From assembly GCF_003438075.1 (NCBI RefSeq), contig NZ_QSTA01000003.1:62001-126000 (forward strand): a stretch of 64,000 bases of DNA, read 5' to 3'. This DNA is from Eubacterium sp. OM08-24. GTDB lineage: Bacteria > Bacillota > Clostridia > Oscillospirales > Acutalibacteraceae. Positions 18,020-26,697 of this stretch are shown in pieces (within the stretch, counting starts at the first letter, position 1; each line of letters begins with the position of its first letter). The notes under the pieces were generated by a model. That model saw nothing but the letters and a program-made list of their open reading frames with translations, made no database searches and was not told where the DNA came from. The position numbers and the translations under genes were made by a program.

Positions 18020-18048
18020 AGTATATCATATTTTAATCAATTTTACAA
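18020..18048 (-). promoter_or_regulatory. Promoter inside the putative invertible segment
   Basis: Minus strand TTGTAA (18048-18043), 17-bp spacer, TATACT (18025-18020). In the present orientation it drives transcription leftwards, antisense to the recombinase gene; after inversion it would drive mod-res. Confidence 0.6.
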
Positions 18049-18110
18049 CAGATACAGATACATAAAAGATAAAAATATCCAAATTGTCACTTTTTAATAC
18101 AAAGCAAATA

Positions 18111-18149
18111 AGCCTTTTCAAGATTGATTATGACAAGGCTTGCTTTTTT
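18111..18149 (+). terminator. Terminator hairpin 1 in invertible segment
   Basis: AGCCTT/AAGGCT stem with an 18-nt loop, then TGCTTTTTTA. Weaker than the second hairpin because of the large loop. Confidence 0.5.
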
Positions 18150-18168
18150 ATGCTCATTTTTAGTTTTT

Positions 18169-18206
18169 AGCACTCACAAATCATTGGTGAGTGCTTTTTG
18201 TTTTTC
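18169..18206 (+). terminator. Terminator hairpin 2 in invertible segment
   Basis: AGCACTCAC/GTGAGTGCT perfect 9-bp stem, 9-nt loop, then TTTTGTTTTT. The T-run exists only on the plus strand, so it is directional. It would stop read-through from the recombinase into mod in the present orientation. Confidence 0.88.
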
Positions 18207-18211
18207 CGCAG

Positions 18212-18237
18212 TACAACATAATGCTGATTATGTTGTT
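18212..18237 (-). repeat. Recombination-site-like palindrome, right
   Basis: Same 26-bp site as 17973-17998 in opposite orientation: the centre reads GCTG instead of CAGC, and 25 of 26 positions match. It ends 20 bp before mod ATG 18257, so it would be in the mod 5' leader. Confidence 0.8.
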
Positions 18238-18256
18238 TATTATTTAGGTGAGTTAT

Positions 18257-19987
18257 ATGAGTATAAATATATCAAAGCAAAAGCGTGAGGATTTACTTGC
18301 TAAAATCAAAGAAATTCGCACTTTTATATCCAATGCACCGCAGGACGAGAACACTGGAAATCTACTCTCTTACCTTTCCGATTTGGAAAAGGATATAAAT
18401 GGAAAGAAATATGGACTTGTTTTTGAGGAACACCGAGAAGAAATCGATGAAGTACTTGATACGCATACGCCGGTTTTGACAGAAAACAAAGACTTGTTCA
18501 TTGATAATGGTGGACAGATGAATTTTCTTATTGAGGGCGACAACCTTGCATCGCTCAAGTTGCTTGAAAAGACGCATAAAGGCAAAATTGACCTTATTTA
18601 CATAGATCCGCCATATAATACAGGTAAGAATAGTGATGAAGGCGGTGGCTTTATCTATGATGATGCATTTGTTGATGAAAATGACCTTTTCATTCACAGT
18701 AAATGGATTTCGTTTATGGAAAAGCGATTGAAAATTGCTAAAAGACTTTTATCACAAGATGGCGTTATTTTTATATCAATAGGGAAAGAAGAAAACGCTT
18801 CATTGAGAATACTATGTGATGAAATATTTGGCTCAAAAAATATTTTAGGTCAAATTGTAAGAAGAACAAAAACAACGAGTTTTCGTGGTAATTATTTTGC
18901 TTTGCGTTTGGATTATATTTTATGCTATTGCACTGGCTCGCAATTTCCCACAAAATTTATGGATATAACAGATAAATCAAAATATATAAAAGTTGAAACA
19001 AAAGGAAAATATAAAGGCGAAATATACAAGGATGACACGGCATTTTATTTGTCAACCTTAGAAACCCGTCCCAATCAAAGATATTGGATTGAATGTCCTG
19101 ATGGTGAATTGGTGATTCCTCCCGGAACTACATTTCCGCTATTCAATGCTGATGGCGAGAGGGCTACGCCCAATAGTGGAGATGGTGTTTGGCGCTGGGA
19201 AGTGGAACAATACAAGCTAAAGAAAGAATACTTATCTTTCAAAAAAACTAAACGTTCCCCTTTGATTAACAAAAAAGGTGAACAAGCTCATTGGAATATT
19301 TATACTAAATCATATTATCGTGAAAAAAAAGATAACGGTAATATTCCTACCGAATTACTTTTGGATTTTATTAATAGATCTGGTACAAAAGAATTAAAAG
19401 ACTTAAACATCAATTTTTCTTTTCCTAAGCCAAGTTCTCTTATATCATACTTGATAAAGATAACAAACAAAACAAAATCAATAAACATACTCGACTTTTT
19501 TTCAGGTTCAGGTACAACAGGTCACGCAGTTATGAAATTAAATGCAGAGGACGGCGGCAACCGTAAATTCATTCTCTGCACCAACAACGAAAACAACATC
19601 TGCCGTGATGTAACCTACGAACGCATTAAGCGTGTCATCGACAAAGAAAATTATTCAGCGAGTTTAAAATACTACAAGGTGGATTATATTCCTATTTCAG
19701 ACCGTATGTATTACGAATATGCCGATGAACTACTTTTGCATATTCGTGAACTTGTTGAACTCGAAAACGGTGTTAATTTTACGGGTAACAATGAAATTGG
19801 AATCGTGCTTACCGAGGAGGAACTGGCAGATTTCGTTGCCAATGCAGATACCCTTACAAAATGCAAAAAGCTCTATATGGGTCACGATATTTTGCCAACG
19901 GGCAAGCAAGAGAAAGATCTGCAAGCACACAATATTGAAATCAGCATTATTCCCGATTATTATTATCGTGATTTACAGGAGGGTTGA
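18257..19987 (+). CDS. mod: Type III restriction-modification methyltransferase (Mod)
   Basis: 576 residues from ATG 18257, which has AGGTGA 6 bp upstream; an upstream GTG at 18248 overlaps that site. It is an N6-adenine methyltransferase of the beta class: catalytic DPPYNTG at about 117-123, preceded by a FLIEGDNLASL segment, and the SAM-binding DFFSGSGTTGHAV at about 413-425. The variable middle (about 190-400) carries the target-recognition region. Mod alone methylates one strand of an asymmetric site; with Res it forms the restriction complex. Res begins 2 bp after the Mod stop. The only promoter candidate found between the recombinase and mod points away from mod, inside the inverted-repeat-bounded segment. 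Mod phase variation in other bacteria alters global gene expression (phasevarions). Confidence 0.93.
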   Translation: MSINISKQKREDLLAKIKEIRTFISNAPQDENTGNLLSYLSDLEKDINGKKYGLVFEEHREEIDEVLDTHTPVLTENKDLFIDNGGQMNFLIEGDNLASLKLLEKTHKGKIDLIYIDPPYNTGKNSDEGGGFIYDDAFVDENDLFIHSKWISFMEKRLKIAKRLLSQDGVIFISIGKEENASLRILCDEIFGSKNILGQIVRRTKTTSFRGNYFALRLDYILCYCTGSQFPTKFMDITDKSKYIKVETKGKYKGEIYKDDTAFYLSTLETRPNQRYWIECPDGELVIPPGTTFPLFNADGERATPNSGDGVWRWEVEQYKLKKEYLSFKKTKRSPLINKKGEQAHWNIYTKSYYREKKDNGNIPTELLLDFINRSGTKELKDLNINFSFPKPSSLISYLIKITNKTKSINILDFFSGSGTTGHAVMKLNAEDGGNRKFILCTNNENNICRDVTYERIKRVIDKENYSASLKYYKVDYIPISDRMYYEYADELLLHIRELVELENGVNFTGNNEIGIVLTEEELADFVANADTLTKCKKLYMGHDILPTGKQEKDLQAHNIEISIIPDYYYRDLQEG

Positions 19988-19989
19988 TT

Positions 19990-22176
19990 ATGGAATTAAA
20001 AGAGTTTCAGCTTAAAACGGTAAAATTGCTTTTTGAGGCAATGGAAAAGCCTGTTCGTGACATAATTCTTAAAAGTCCCACTGGAAGCGGAAAGACGATT
20101 ATTTTAACCTATTTTATGCACCAATACATACAGTCTTATTCTAGAACAGTTTTTGTATGGCTCACACCGGGCAAGGGTAATCTTGAGGAGCAAAGTAAAA
20201 AGAAAATGGACAAGTATATCCACGCCTCGCATACCAAATTGCTTTCCGATGTAATGACGGCAGGCTTTGAAGAAAATGACAACTGCTTTATAAACTGGGA
20301 AAAACTCACTAAGAAAGGCAACAACGCACTGAAAGAAAGTGAACGCACCAACTTTTTGGAGCATATTCAGCACGCATTAAATGACGGATTGCATTTTGTA
20401 ATCATCGTAGATGAAAGTCACCAAAACGACACCATAAAAGCAGATGAAATAATACAGTACTTTCACACGGATAAAATTATCCGCTGCTCTGCAACACCGA
20501 AAGGTATTACAAAAGCGGAAATGATTGAAATATCTGAGGAAGAAGTAATTGCATCAGGACTTATCAAAAAATTGGTTGTTATCAACCAAAATTTTTCTCA
20601 GAGTGTAGAAACAGAAAACCAAACAGAATTTTTAATTAAAAAGGCACTTGCAAAGCAGCAAGAGCTTCGTGCCGCATATTTACAACACAACACGGACATC
20701 AATCCGCTTATTGTTGTTCAATTACCGAACAAATCGAATAATTTACAAGATGATGTTGAACGCTACTTTGAAACACAAGGCTTAACCTACGAAAACGGTC
20801 AGCTTGCGGTTTGGCTGTCCGATATGCACGAAAATTTAAAGGACATTAACAAGTTAAATGCGACATCAACAGCAATTATTATCAAACAAGCAATTGCAAC
20901 AGGTTGGGACTGCACGAGAGCGCAAATTCTTGTAAAACTTCGTGATAATATGGATGAAACCTTTGAGATACAAACAATCGGTCGTATTCGACGTATGCCG
21001 GAAGCAAAACATTATGGCTACGATTTGCTTGACAGCTGTTATCTTTATACTTTTGACAGCAAATTTACCACAGGAGTTAAAACAGCGTTGGACAAAAGTG
21101 CCTTAAATGCTTGCACTTTATTTCTTAAAAACGAGTATAAGGATATTACTCTTACCGGCGAACAAAGGACAATGATTACTTCTTCACGAAATCCCAAAAA
21201 AGCATTGCAGGCTATAGTTACCTATGCAGAAAAAGAATACGGAACAGGCACAAACAAAATGGTAAACCGCACTCGTTTGCAAGCTGCCGGCTATGAATTT
21301 AGTAAAAATATCATAAAACACACCCTTTCTGGTGAATCGGCTACACTTAATTTTAAATATTCTGATATGAATGATATAGCAGTTACAGAAAAATTAAACA
21401 CTCATATACATGGGCGAGATTATCATAACAAAATCGGTAAAATTGGTTTTGAAATTGGTATGGAATATTCATATATGAATACCATTATCCGCAAATTATT
21501 TGATAAAAACTTTAAGTACAGCCGTAAAATTCTCACATTAGAGCCGAGAGAGGTTTACGCTTTTGTTATTAACAATGTTGACATGCTGCGTCATTTAGTG
21601 CGAGAGGCAATGGCGTATGAAATGGCACAGATGCAAATTGATGTGCCGTCTAAATCGCTTTATGAATTTCATATTCCGCAGTCTTGTTTGTTTACATACA
21701 ACGCAGAAGCAAAAACGCAGCTGATTATGAGTAAAAATGTTTATCAAAACTATCTTTCATCAGCCGCACCCCGTTCTACTCCGGAAGTGAAATTTGAAAA
21801 ATTTTGCGAACATTCAAACAGCGTAGAATGGTGGTACAAAAACGGAGATAAGGGCAACGAATACCTTTCTATTGTATATCAAGATAATTCGGGAAAACAA
21901 AAACTCTTCTATCCGGACTACATTCTAGGTGTAAACGGAAAAATTTGGATAATAGAAACAAAGGGCGGATTTGACTGCAACGGAAACAGTCAGGATATTG
22001 ATATTTATACATCAAAAAAATTCAAGGTGCTAAAAAATTATCTAATTGAACACGGACTTAAAGGCGGAATTGTACGCAATGATGCAACCACGGATGAGTT
22101 ATGTATCTGTATGGATAACTATTCTGATGATATAAGCAGCAACAATTGGCAAGTGCTTAGAAATATATTGTCGTAA
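19990..22176 (+). CDS. res: Type III restriction endonuclease subunit (Res)
   Basis: 728 residues from ATG 19990 with AGGAGGG 6 bp upstream, inside the end of mod. Superfamily 2 helicase/translocase: Walker A SPTGSGKT at 29-36, motif II DESH near 141, SATPKG (motif III) near 165, motif VI QTIGRIRR near 328. The C-terminal PD-(D/E)XK nuclease is seen as PDYIL...IIETKGG (about 643-661). It requires Mod for site recognition, moves along DNA using ATP and cuts after head-to-head collision. It is shorter than EcoP1I Res (about 970 residues) but keeps all core motifs. If the upstream switch turns mod off, res is turned off with it, which avoids self-restriction. Confidence 0.93.
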   Translation: MELKEFQLKTVKLLFEAMEKPVRDIILKSPTGSGKTIILTYFMHQYIQSYSRTVFVWLTPGKGNLEEQSKKKMDKYIHASHTKLLSDVMTAGFEENDNCFINWEKLTKKGNNALKESERTNFLEHIQHALNDGLHFVIIVDESHQNDTIKADEIIQYFHTDKIIRCSATPKGITKAEMIEISEEEVIASGLIKKLVVINQNFSQSVETENQTEFLIKKALAKQQELRAAYLQHNTDINPLIVVQLPNKSNNLQDDVERYFETQGLTYENGQLAVWLSDMHENLKDINKLNATSTAIIIKQAIATGWDCTRAQILVKLRDNMDETFEIQTIGRIRRMPEAKHYGYDLLDSCYLYTFDSKFTTGVKTALDKSALNACTLFLKNEYKDITLTGEQRTMITSSRNPKKALQAIVTYAEKEYGTGTNKMVNRTRLQAAGYEFSKNIIKHTLSGESATLNFKYSDMNDIAVTEKLNTHIHGRDYHNKIGKIGFEIGMEYSYMNTIIRKLFDKNFKYSRKILTLEPREVYAFVINNVDMLRHLVREAMAYEMAQMQIDVPSKSLYEFHIPQSCLFTYNAEAKTQLIMSKNVYQNYLSSAAPRSTPEVKFEKFCEHSNSVEWWYKNGDKGNEYLSIVYQDNSGKQKLFYPDYILGVNGKIWIIETKGGFDCNGNSQDIDIYTSKKFKVLKNYLIEHGLKGGIVRNDATTDELCICMDNYSDDISSNNWQVLRNILS

Positions 22177-22314
22177 TAGGGCTTAGAACATTTCAAACAT
22201 GATTTTTAATGATCAGCTATATAAAGCACTGTTTTTTTCGTCTTTTAATTTTCGTTTATATTCTCTTCCTCGACAAGTAATTTTTCCCTTCGACAAATAT
22301 AGTAAAAAAATCAT

Positions 22315-23045
22315 AACCACCCGTCAAACGGGTGGTTTGCACAGGGGCTATAAGCCCTGTTACCAGCTCGCGTCTCAAGGCGCGGGCTTTCACTTTGTTC
22401 AAGCCTTATTGCTTTTGCCACTTTGGCTACCCCTTAAGGGGTTTATTTAGCAAATGGATCTTCGTATTCTTTTACGCTTAATTTATCCAAGGCTATGTCT
22501 GCTTTTTCTTGATCTTGTATATATTTTCTTATTGTTGATTCGTTAAGCCCAACTGTCGACACATAATAACCCTCTGCCCAAAAGTGCCGATTGCCAAACT
22601 TGTATTTTAAATTTGCGTGTCTGTCAAACATCATAAGTGCACTTTTACCCTTTAGGTACCCCATAAAACTTGACACACAGACTCTTGGTGGTATACTTAA
22701 AAGAAGATGTACATGGTCGGGCATCATATGTCCTTCAAGTATTTCTACACCTTTGTATTTACACAATGTTCTTATGATCTCTTGCAAATCTTTTCTATAC
22801 TGATTATATATTATTTTTCTTCTATACTTTGGTACTATTACTATGTGATATTTGCATAACCACTTTGTGTGTGATAAACTATTATATTGATTTGCCATAA
22901 ATATTCTCCTTTCTTCTACAATAAGACTTGAACATCCTCATTGTATCAAGATTGGAGAATTTTTTGTATAACATTCGACGCGCACCCGCATAGCGGGTGG
23001 TTGTTTGTTCTGCACTTGCGTGCAGAACTGCCTAAAGGCAATAAT
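22315..23045 (-). mobile_element. IS200-type insertion sequence
   Basis: Single tnpA gene with subterminal hairpins on both sides and no inverted termini, as in the IS200/IS605 family. One side has a hairpin with CCACCCG/CGGGTGG (22318-22341), followed on the minus strand by T7. The other has CACCCGC/GCGGGTG (22984-23000), GTTCTGCAC/GTGCAGAAC and GCCTTTAGGC. The exact ends are not defined by eye. It sits between the type III R-M operon and the B6 operon without interrupting a recognisable gene. Confidence 0.7.
22443..22898 (-). CDS. tnpA: IS200-family transposase TnpA
   Basis: 151 residues, the usual IS200 TnpA length. HUH motif seen as MPDHVHLLLSI (about 60-70) with the nucleophilic tyrosine in TIRKYIQDQ (about 126). 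It acts as a dimer that cuts and rejoins single-stranded DNA at subterminal hairpins (peel-and-paste). There is no tnpB in this copy. The ATG follows GAAAGGAGAAT. The protein is intact, so the element may be active. Confidence 0.95.
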   Translation of the reverse strand: MANQYNSLSHTKWLCKYHIVIVPKYRRKIIYNQYRKDLQEIIRTLCKYKGVEILEGHMMPDHVHLLLSIPPRVCVSSFMGYLKGKSALMMFDRHANLKYKFGNRHFWAEGYYVSTVGLNESTIRKYIQDQEKADIALDKLSVKEYEDPFAK

Positions 23046-23049
23046 CAAA

Positions 23050-23083
23050 ACCGCTCAACAGAAAATCAATCTGTTGAGCGGTA
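23050..23083 (-). terminator. Terminator of the B6/radical SAM operon
   Basis: ACCGCTCAACAGA/TCTGTTGAGCGGT 13-bp stem, 8-nt loop, TTTTGATT on the minus strand, just after the radical SAM gene. Confidence 0.88.
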
Positions 23084-23088
23084 ATTTA

Positions 23089-23691
23089 TCATGCGGAATA
23101 TTTTCTTATTCTAAGGTGAATGCCCATATCGTCAGCAATTTTCTGACAAGCCTCTATATCCTCTTTCGGAATGGTATCTACAATAGAGAACTGAGTGTGA
23201 CCAAAGTATTTTTTAGCGTCTGCCGCAAATTTAAGCATAGATTCATACGCATTATTAAATACAGGTCTGCACACCTCGTCATATTTTTCTGACGAACAGG
23301 TGTTAAGGCTGATTGATACCGAGTCAATATATTTTGACAAAAGCTCTGCAACAGGCTTTTTGTTTATAACATCACCAAGACCGTTTGTATTAAGTCTTAG
23401 CTTAATATCCGGGTGCTTTTCTCTGACATACTGCGCAGTAGCAATGAGATTGTCGAGGGCGTTGGTAGGCTCGCCGTAGCCGCAGAACACAAGCTCGTTA
23501 AAGCCTGTAAAATCGAAATCATCAACTGCTTTTTTAATCTCCTCAATACTCGGATCGTGCTTATGCCACAGTGTATCTGCATTACCTATTGCATCGGTAT
23601 TGTTGCGTATGCAAAAAGTACATCTGCATGGACATTTGTTAGTCAGATTAGCATAAATTGATGTTTTATAAACATAAAGTATGTCAGCCAT
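23089..23691 (-). CDS. Radical SAM protein of the TatD-linked type
   Basis: 200 residues. The CPCRCTFC motif (CX3CX2C, about 20-27) binds the 4Fe-4S cluster; YGEPTNALDNL and LRLNTNGLG are the glycine-rich and NTNG motifs of short radical SAM enzymes. This matches the compact group often encoded beside TatD-family hydrolases in clostridia, though no tatD is adjacent here. The reaction is unknown. The ATG is 26 bp downstream of pdxT with a good site (AAGGGAGAAG), so it is the last gene of the vitamin B6 operon; a terminator follows. Confidence 0.85.
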   Translation of the reverse strand: MADILYVYKTSIYANLTNKCPCRCTFCIRNNTDAIGNADTLWHKHDPSIEEIKKAVDDFDFTGFNELVFCGYGEPTNALDNLIATAQYVREKHPDIKLRLNTNGLGDVINKKPVAELLSKYIDSVSISLNTCSSEKYDEVCRPVFNNAYESMLKFAADAKKYFGHTQFSIVDTIPKEDIEACQKIADDMGIHLRIRKYSA

Positions 23692-23717
23692 TTATTTTCT
23701 TCTCCCTTATAAATACA

Positions 23718-24290
23718 TTATATTTCTCCGTTAATCATTTTTATAAAATAATTATGTACGGTTAAATCATTATTTAATTCAGGGTGAAAAGCAGTTACCA
23801 ACTGTTTCCCCTGCCTTGCCGCTACTGTTTTTCCGTCAACTTGAGCAAGAACTTCTACACCGTCGCCAACTCGGCTTATATACGGAGCTCGTATAAAAGT
23901 CATAGGAATTTTTCCTTCGTTCGCAAAGCTGTCTTCGGCATAAAAACTTCCGAGCTGTCTGCCATAGGCATTTCTTACGGCCTCAATATTCATAGAGCAA
24001 AAATACTTTCTCGTATCATTCTCTATGCTGTCGGCCAAAAGCAATAAGCCTGCACAAGTGCCAAAAGTCGGCAGTCCGTCATTGATCAACTTTTTAATCG
24101 GCTCAAAAAGCCCGAGTTCAAAAAGTAATTTTCCGATAACGGTGCTTTCGCCGCCCGGAATTATAAGACCGTCAAACGGCTTTTTCAAATCATCTAAACA
24201 ACGGATTTCAAAAGAGGACACACCGAGTTTTGCAAGCATTTGTTCGTGCTCAATAAAAGCTCCCTGCAAAGCAAGTACACCTATCTGCAT
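23718..24290 (-). CDS. pdxT: Pyridoxal 5'-phosphate synthase glutaminase subunit
   Basis: 190 residues, standard length. Class I glutamine amidotransferase with PGGEST (oxyanion region, 45-50), nucleophile Cys79 in GTCAGL and the His169/Glu171 pair in AFHPEL. It hydrolyses glutamine and channels ammonia to PdxS in the cytoplasmic dodecameric PLP synthase. It starts 2 bp after the pdxS stop, indicating tight co-translation. This is the DXP-independent B6 route: ribose-5-phosphate, glyceraldehyde-3-phosphate and glutamine. Confidence 0.97.
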   Translation of the reverse strand: MQIGVLALQGAFIEHEQMLAKLGVSSFEIRCLDDLKKPFDGLIIPGGESTVIGKLLFELGLFEPIKKLINDGLPTFGTCAGLLLLADSIENDTRKYFCSMNIEAVRNAYGRQLGSFYAEDSFANEGKIPMTFIRAPYISRVGDGVEVLAQVDGKTVAARQGKQLVTAFHPELNNDLTVHNYFIKMINGEI

Positions 24291-24292
24291 AA

Positions 24293-25165
24293 TTATTTGC
24301 CTCTCTCAGCCATAAGGATTTCAATTTCCTGCTCGTTAATTCCTACCATAGCTTCGCCTAAATCTTCTGAAAGTTCAGCAAGCATTTTAGCGTCATTAAA
24401 GTTTGTAACAGCTTTAACAATAGCAGATGCTCTTTTTTCGGGATTACCCGACTTAAAGATACCCGAGCCGACAAATACACCCTCTGCGCCGAGCTGCATC
24501 ATAAGCGCAGCATCAGCAGGAGTAGCAACACCGCCGGCAGCAAAATTAACAACAGGCAATTTCTTATTCTCGTGAACATACAAAACCAAATCATACGGAA
24601 CCTGTAACTGCTTTGCAACTTCAAAGAGTTCATCTTTTGCCATAGATGCGATTCTGCGAATTTCAGACTGCATCATTCTCATATGACGAACAGCCTGCAC
24701 AACATCGCCTGTACCCGGCTCGCCCTTTGTACGAATCATAGATGCGCCCTCATTAATTCTTCTTAATGCCTCGCCTAAATCTTTGGCGCCGCATACAAAA
24801 GGTACATCAAAAGCGGTTTTATCAATGTGATACTTATCATCTGCAGGAGATAAAACTTCGCTTTCGTCAATGTAGTCAATCTCAATTGCCTGTAAAATCT
24901 GTGCTTCTGCAAAATGACCGATACGGCACTTTGCCATTACAGGAATAGAAACTGCGTTCTGAATACCTTTAATCATCTTAGGGTCGCTCATACGAGAAAC
25001 TCCGCCTGCCGCACGAATATCGGCAGGAATTCTCTCTAATGCCATAACTGCGCACGCACCCGCAGCCTCGGCAATTTTAGCCTGTTCGGGAGTTGTTACA
25101 TCCATAATAACTCCTCCCTTGAGCATCTGCGCAAGGTTTTTATTTAATTCAAATCTATTTTCCAT
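24293..25165 (-). CDS. pdxS: Pyridoxal 5'-phosphate synthase subunit PdxS
   Basis: 290 residues, a TIM-barrel synthase. The essential Asp22 (MDVTTPEQA), Lys79 (VMAKCRIGH) and Lys147 ([10 protein letters not shown]) of the PdxS active site are all present, as is [13 protein letters not shown] for phosphate binding. It makes PLP from ribose-5-P, glyceraldehyde-3-P and ammonia supplied by PdxT. RBS GGAG lies 7-8 bp upstream. It is separated from the S-component gene by a 26-bp hairpin, so expression relative to the first two genes may be adjusted there. Confidence 0.98.
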   Translation of the reverse strand: MENRFELNKNLAQMLKGGVIMDVTTPEQAKIAEAAGACAVMALERIPADIRAAGGVSRMSDPKMIKGIQNAVSIPVMAKCRIGHFAEAQILQAIEIDYIDESEVLSPADDKYHIDKTAFDVPFVCGAKDLGEALRRINEGASMIRTKGEPGTGDVVQAVRHMRMMQSEIRRIASMAKDELFEVAKQLQVPYDLVLYVHENKKLPVVNFAAGGVATPADAALMMQLGAEGVFVGSGIFKSGNPEKRASAIVKAVTNFNDAKMLAELSEDLGEAMVGINEQEIEILMAERGK

Positions 25166-25184
25166 TTATTATACTCCAAATTCC

Positions 25185-25210
25185 TAAAATAAGCAAATGT
25201 GCTTATTTTA
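25185..25210. promoter_or_regulatory. Intercistronic hairpin in B6 operon
   Basis: TAAAATAAGCA/TGCTTATTTTA perfect 11-bp stem with AATG loop overlapping the stop codon of the ECF S-component gene. It could be an RNA-stability or processing element or a weak terminator. Confidence 0.5.
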
Positions 25211-25757
25211 AAGCAAGTTTTTTCTTAAAATCAATTCTGTCGAGGGCAAAACCGAGAACAATGTAAATCAAAGCACCCATACCCGGCTGTAACCACCAAG
25301 TAGCAAGCTCTGCAACTGCGCCTTCAAAACCGTACATCAAACCGTTTGCAATGAAATAACCGCCAACTGTTACCATAGTAGTCGGAATAATCATTAAAAG
25401 TGATGACCAGTTAATAATCTTATTGTCCTTGCCACGCTTTCTCATAGCCATTCTGCAAAGAACAAACGGAACAGCATTAAAAGCCTTGATGATAGCGGTA
25501 GGAATTGCCCACTGAGGATAACCGGAAATCAAATCTGCAAGCGCACCGCCGATTGATGAGGCAATAATGCCATACGGACCGGGCAAAATGCTTGCGGCAA
25601 GATAAATCATTGAGTCACCGGCGTGTGAATATCCGAACATTGACGGAATTTTAATAAACGCAGTAGTAACTGTTACCAAAGCCGCACACATTGCTGTAAT
25701 AGCAATGAGCTTTACATTAATTTTTGACTTAGATTTTGAAATTGTATTTGATTCCAT
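25203..25757 (-). CDS. ECF transporter S-component, probable B6-related substrate
   Basis: 184 residues, about five or six membrane helices with the S-component look. The N-terminal KINVKLIAITAMCAALVTV carries the conserved small-residue AxxxA motif that contacts the T subunit. The GPYGIIASSIGGALADLISGYPQWAIPTAIIKA loop is typical of this subfamily. It captures a vitamin-like substrate and needs a shared EcfAA'T module encoded elsewhere. Placement between a pyridoxamine kinase and pdxS/T suggests pyridoxine, pyridoxal or a precursor; this is an inference from operon context. Confidence 0.85.
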   Translation of the reverse strand: MESNTISKSKSKINVKLIAITAMCAALVTVTTAFIKIPSMFGYSHAGDSMIYLAASILPGPYGIIASSIGGALADLISGYPQWAIPTAIIKAFNAVPFVLCRMAMRKRGKDNKIINWSSLLMIIPTTMVTVGGYFIANGLMYGFEGAVAELATWWLQPGMGALIYIVLGFALDRIDFKKKLALK

Positions 25758-25766
25758 AGCTATCCC

Positions 25767-26618
25767 TCACAAAAGTATTTTTAAGTGTTTTTCAAACTCA
25801 ATGCCCTCATTGCGGTCAATACCCAACGCTACGGTATCACGCAAAGAAGTTTCTATGAATTTTACTGCCAGACTAACGGTATCTCTCAAAGTGTCGCCTC
25901 TTAAAAGTCCGGAAAACATTACCGAGGCAAACAAATCTCCCGTACCCGAATAGCTGCCACCTATTTTTTTACAGCTTACAGTGAATATCTCATCTTCAGA
26001 TGCAATAAGATTTTGCACATTAACAGTGCCGTCAGCGGATTTATGCTCAATGCCCGTAATTATTACGATTTTTACACCGTAGCGTTTTAGCAAGGATTTG
26101 CCAAGCTCGGCAACTTTATCCATAAAATCGAGATTGTCTGCACTTTTTATAAAGTCGCTGTAATCTATATCGCAAAGGATACAGCACTCTGTAAGATTAG
26201 GTGTAATTACATCAGCAACAGTCACCAGCTTTTTCATTTTACAGGCAAGAGCGTCTGTAAAAAGGCTGTATGTTCTGCCGCCGTCACCCATAACAGGGTC
26301 CACAAGTACAAGCGTGTTCTCTGTTTCAAAGCTGTGTATAAACTCAAGAATTTTATCAACCTGTTTTTCACTTGATAAAAAGCCTGTGTAAATGCCGTCG
26401 GGCTGAAAACCGAGTTTTTTCCATTCCGATGTGTAGTAATCGAGCTTGTCGGTGCAGTCGTTGCAGTAAAAACTCTTAAAGCCGGTCTGGCTTGTAAGCA
26501 CCGCAGTCGGCATAGGGCAAGCCTGAATACCCATAACGGACAAAACAGGTATAGCCGCAGTGAGCGAGCATTTTCCAAGACCTGAAAGGTCATTTATTAA
26601 AACAGCTTTTTTTGTCAT
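25767..26618 (-). CDS. Pyridoxamine/pyridoxal kinase (PfkB-like)
   Basis: 283 residues from ATG 26618, with GAGGCG 8 bp upstream; the frame opens earlier but an upstream start lacks a site. The N-terminal MTKKAVLINDLSGLGKCSLTA and VDPVMGDGGRTY (anion hole and Mg-ATP region) are of the PdxK/PdxY ribokinase fold, and GGSYSGTGDLFASVM contains the catalytic Asp (GTGD). It phosphorylates salvaged pyridoxal, pyridoxamine or pyridoxine. As first gene of the operon, with the S-component, it forms a salvage branch alongside the de novo PdxS/PdxT branch. Confidence 0.93.
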   Translation of the reverse strand: MTKKAVLINDLSGLGKCSLTAAIPVLSVMGIQACPMPTAVLTSQTGFKSFYCNDCTDKLDYYTSEWKKLGFQPDGIYTGFLSSEKQVDKILEFIHSFETENTLVLVDPVMGDGGRTYSLFTDALACKMKKLVTVADVITPNLTECCILCDIDYSDFIKSADNLDFMDKVAELGKSLLKRYGVKIVIITGIEHKSADGTVNVQNLIASEDEIFTVSCKKIGGSYSGTGDLFASVMFSGLLRGDTLRDTVSLAVKFIETSLRDTVALGIDRNEGIEFEKHLKILL

Positions 26619-26672
26619 TAAATCACGCCTCAAAATTTCTGAACAGTTCAACATTTATCTTGTGATGTTCCC

Positions 26673-26697
26673 ATTATACAACAATAGTGTCACTATT
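26673..26697 (-). promoter_or_regulatory. Promoter and palindromic operator of B6 operon
   Basis: Minus-strand TATAAT (26678-26673). Directly upstream, in the spacer region, is the 15-bp perfect palindrome AATAGTG-T-CACTATT (26683-26697). A weak -35 (TTTTAA) lies 17 bp above the -10. A protein bound there would block RNA polymerase. No PdxR-type regulator is nearby. Confidence 0.55.

Larger units (their letters stand above)
17973..18237. other. Putative invertible promoter segment (phase switch)
   Basis: 265-bp segment bounded by identical core-like sites in inverted orientation. It lies between the recombinase gene and the type III mod gene. It contains a sigma-A-like promoter on the minus strand (18020-18048) pointing away from mod and two plus-strand terminator hairpins (18111-18149, 18169-18206) between upstream DNA and mod. 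Inversion about the sites would place -35 at about 18162-18167 and -10 at about 18185-18190 on the plus strand, with a leader of about 60 nt to mod ATG 18257. As assembled this is the OFF arrangement. Inversion itself is inferred and not observed. Confidence 0.65.

Noticed and set aside
22199..22450. 83-codon plus-strand frame beside the IS200 element
   Set aside because: It runs through the IS200 terminal hairpins and has no recognisable protein features.
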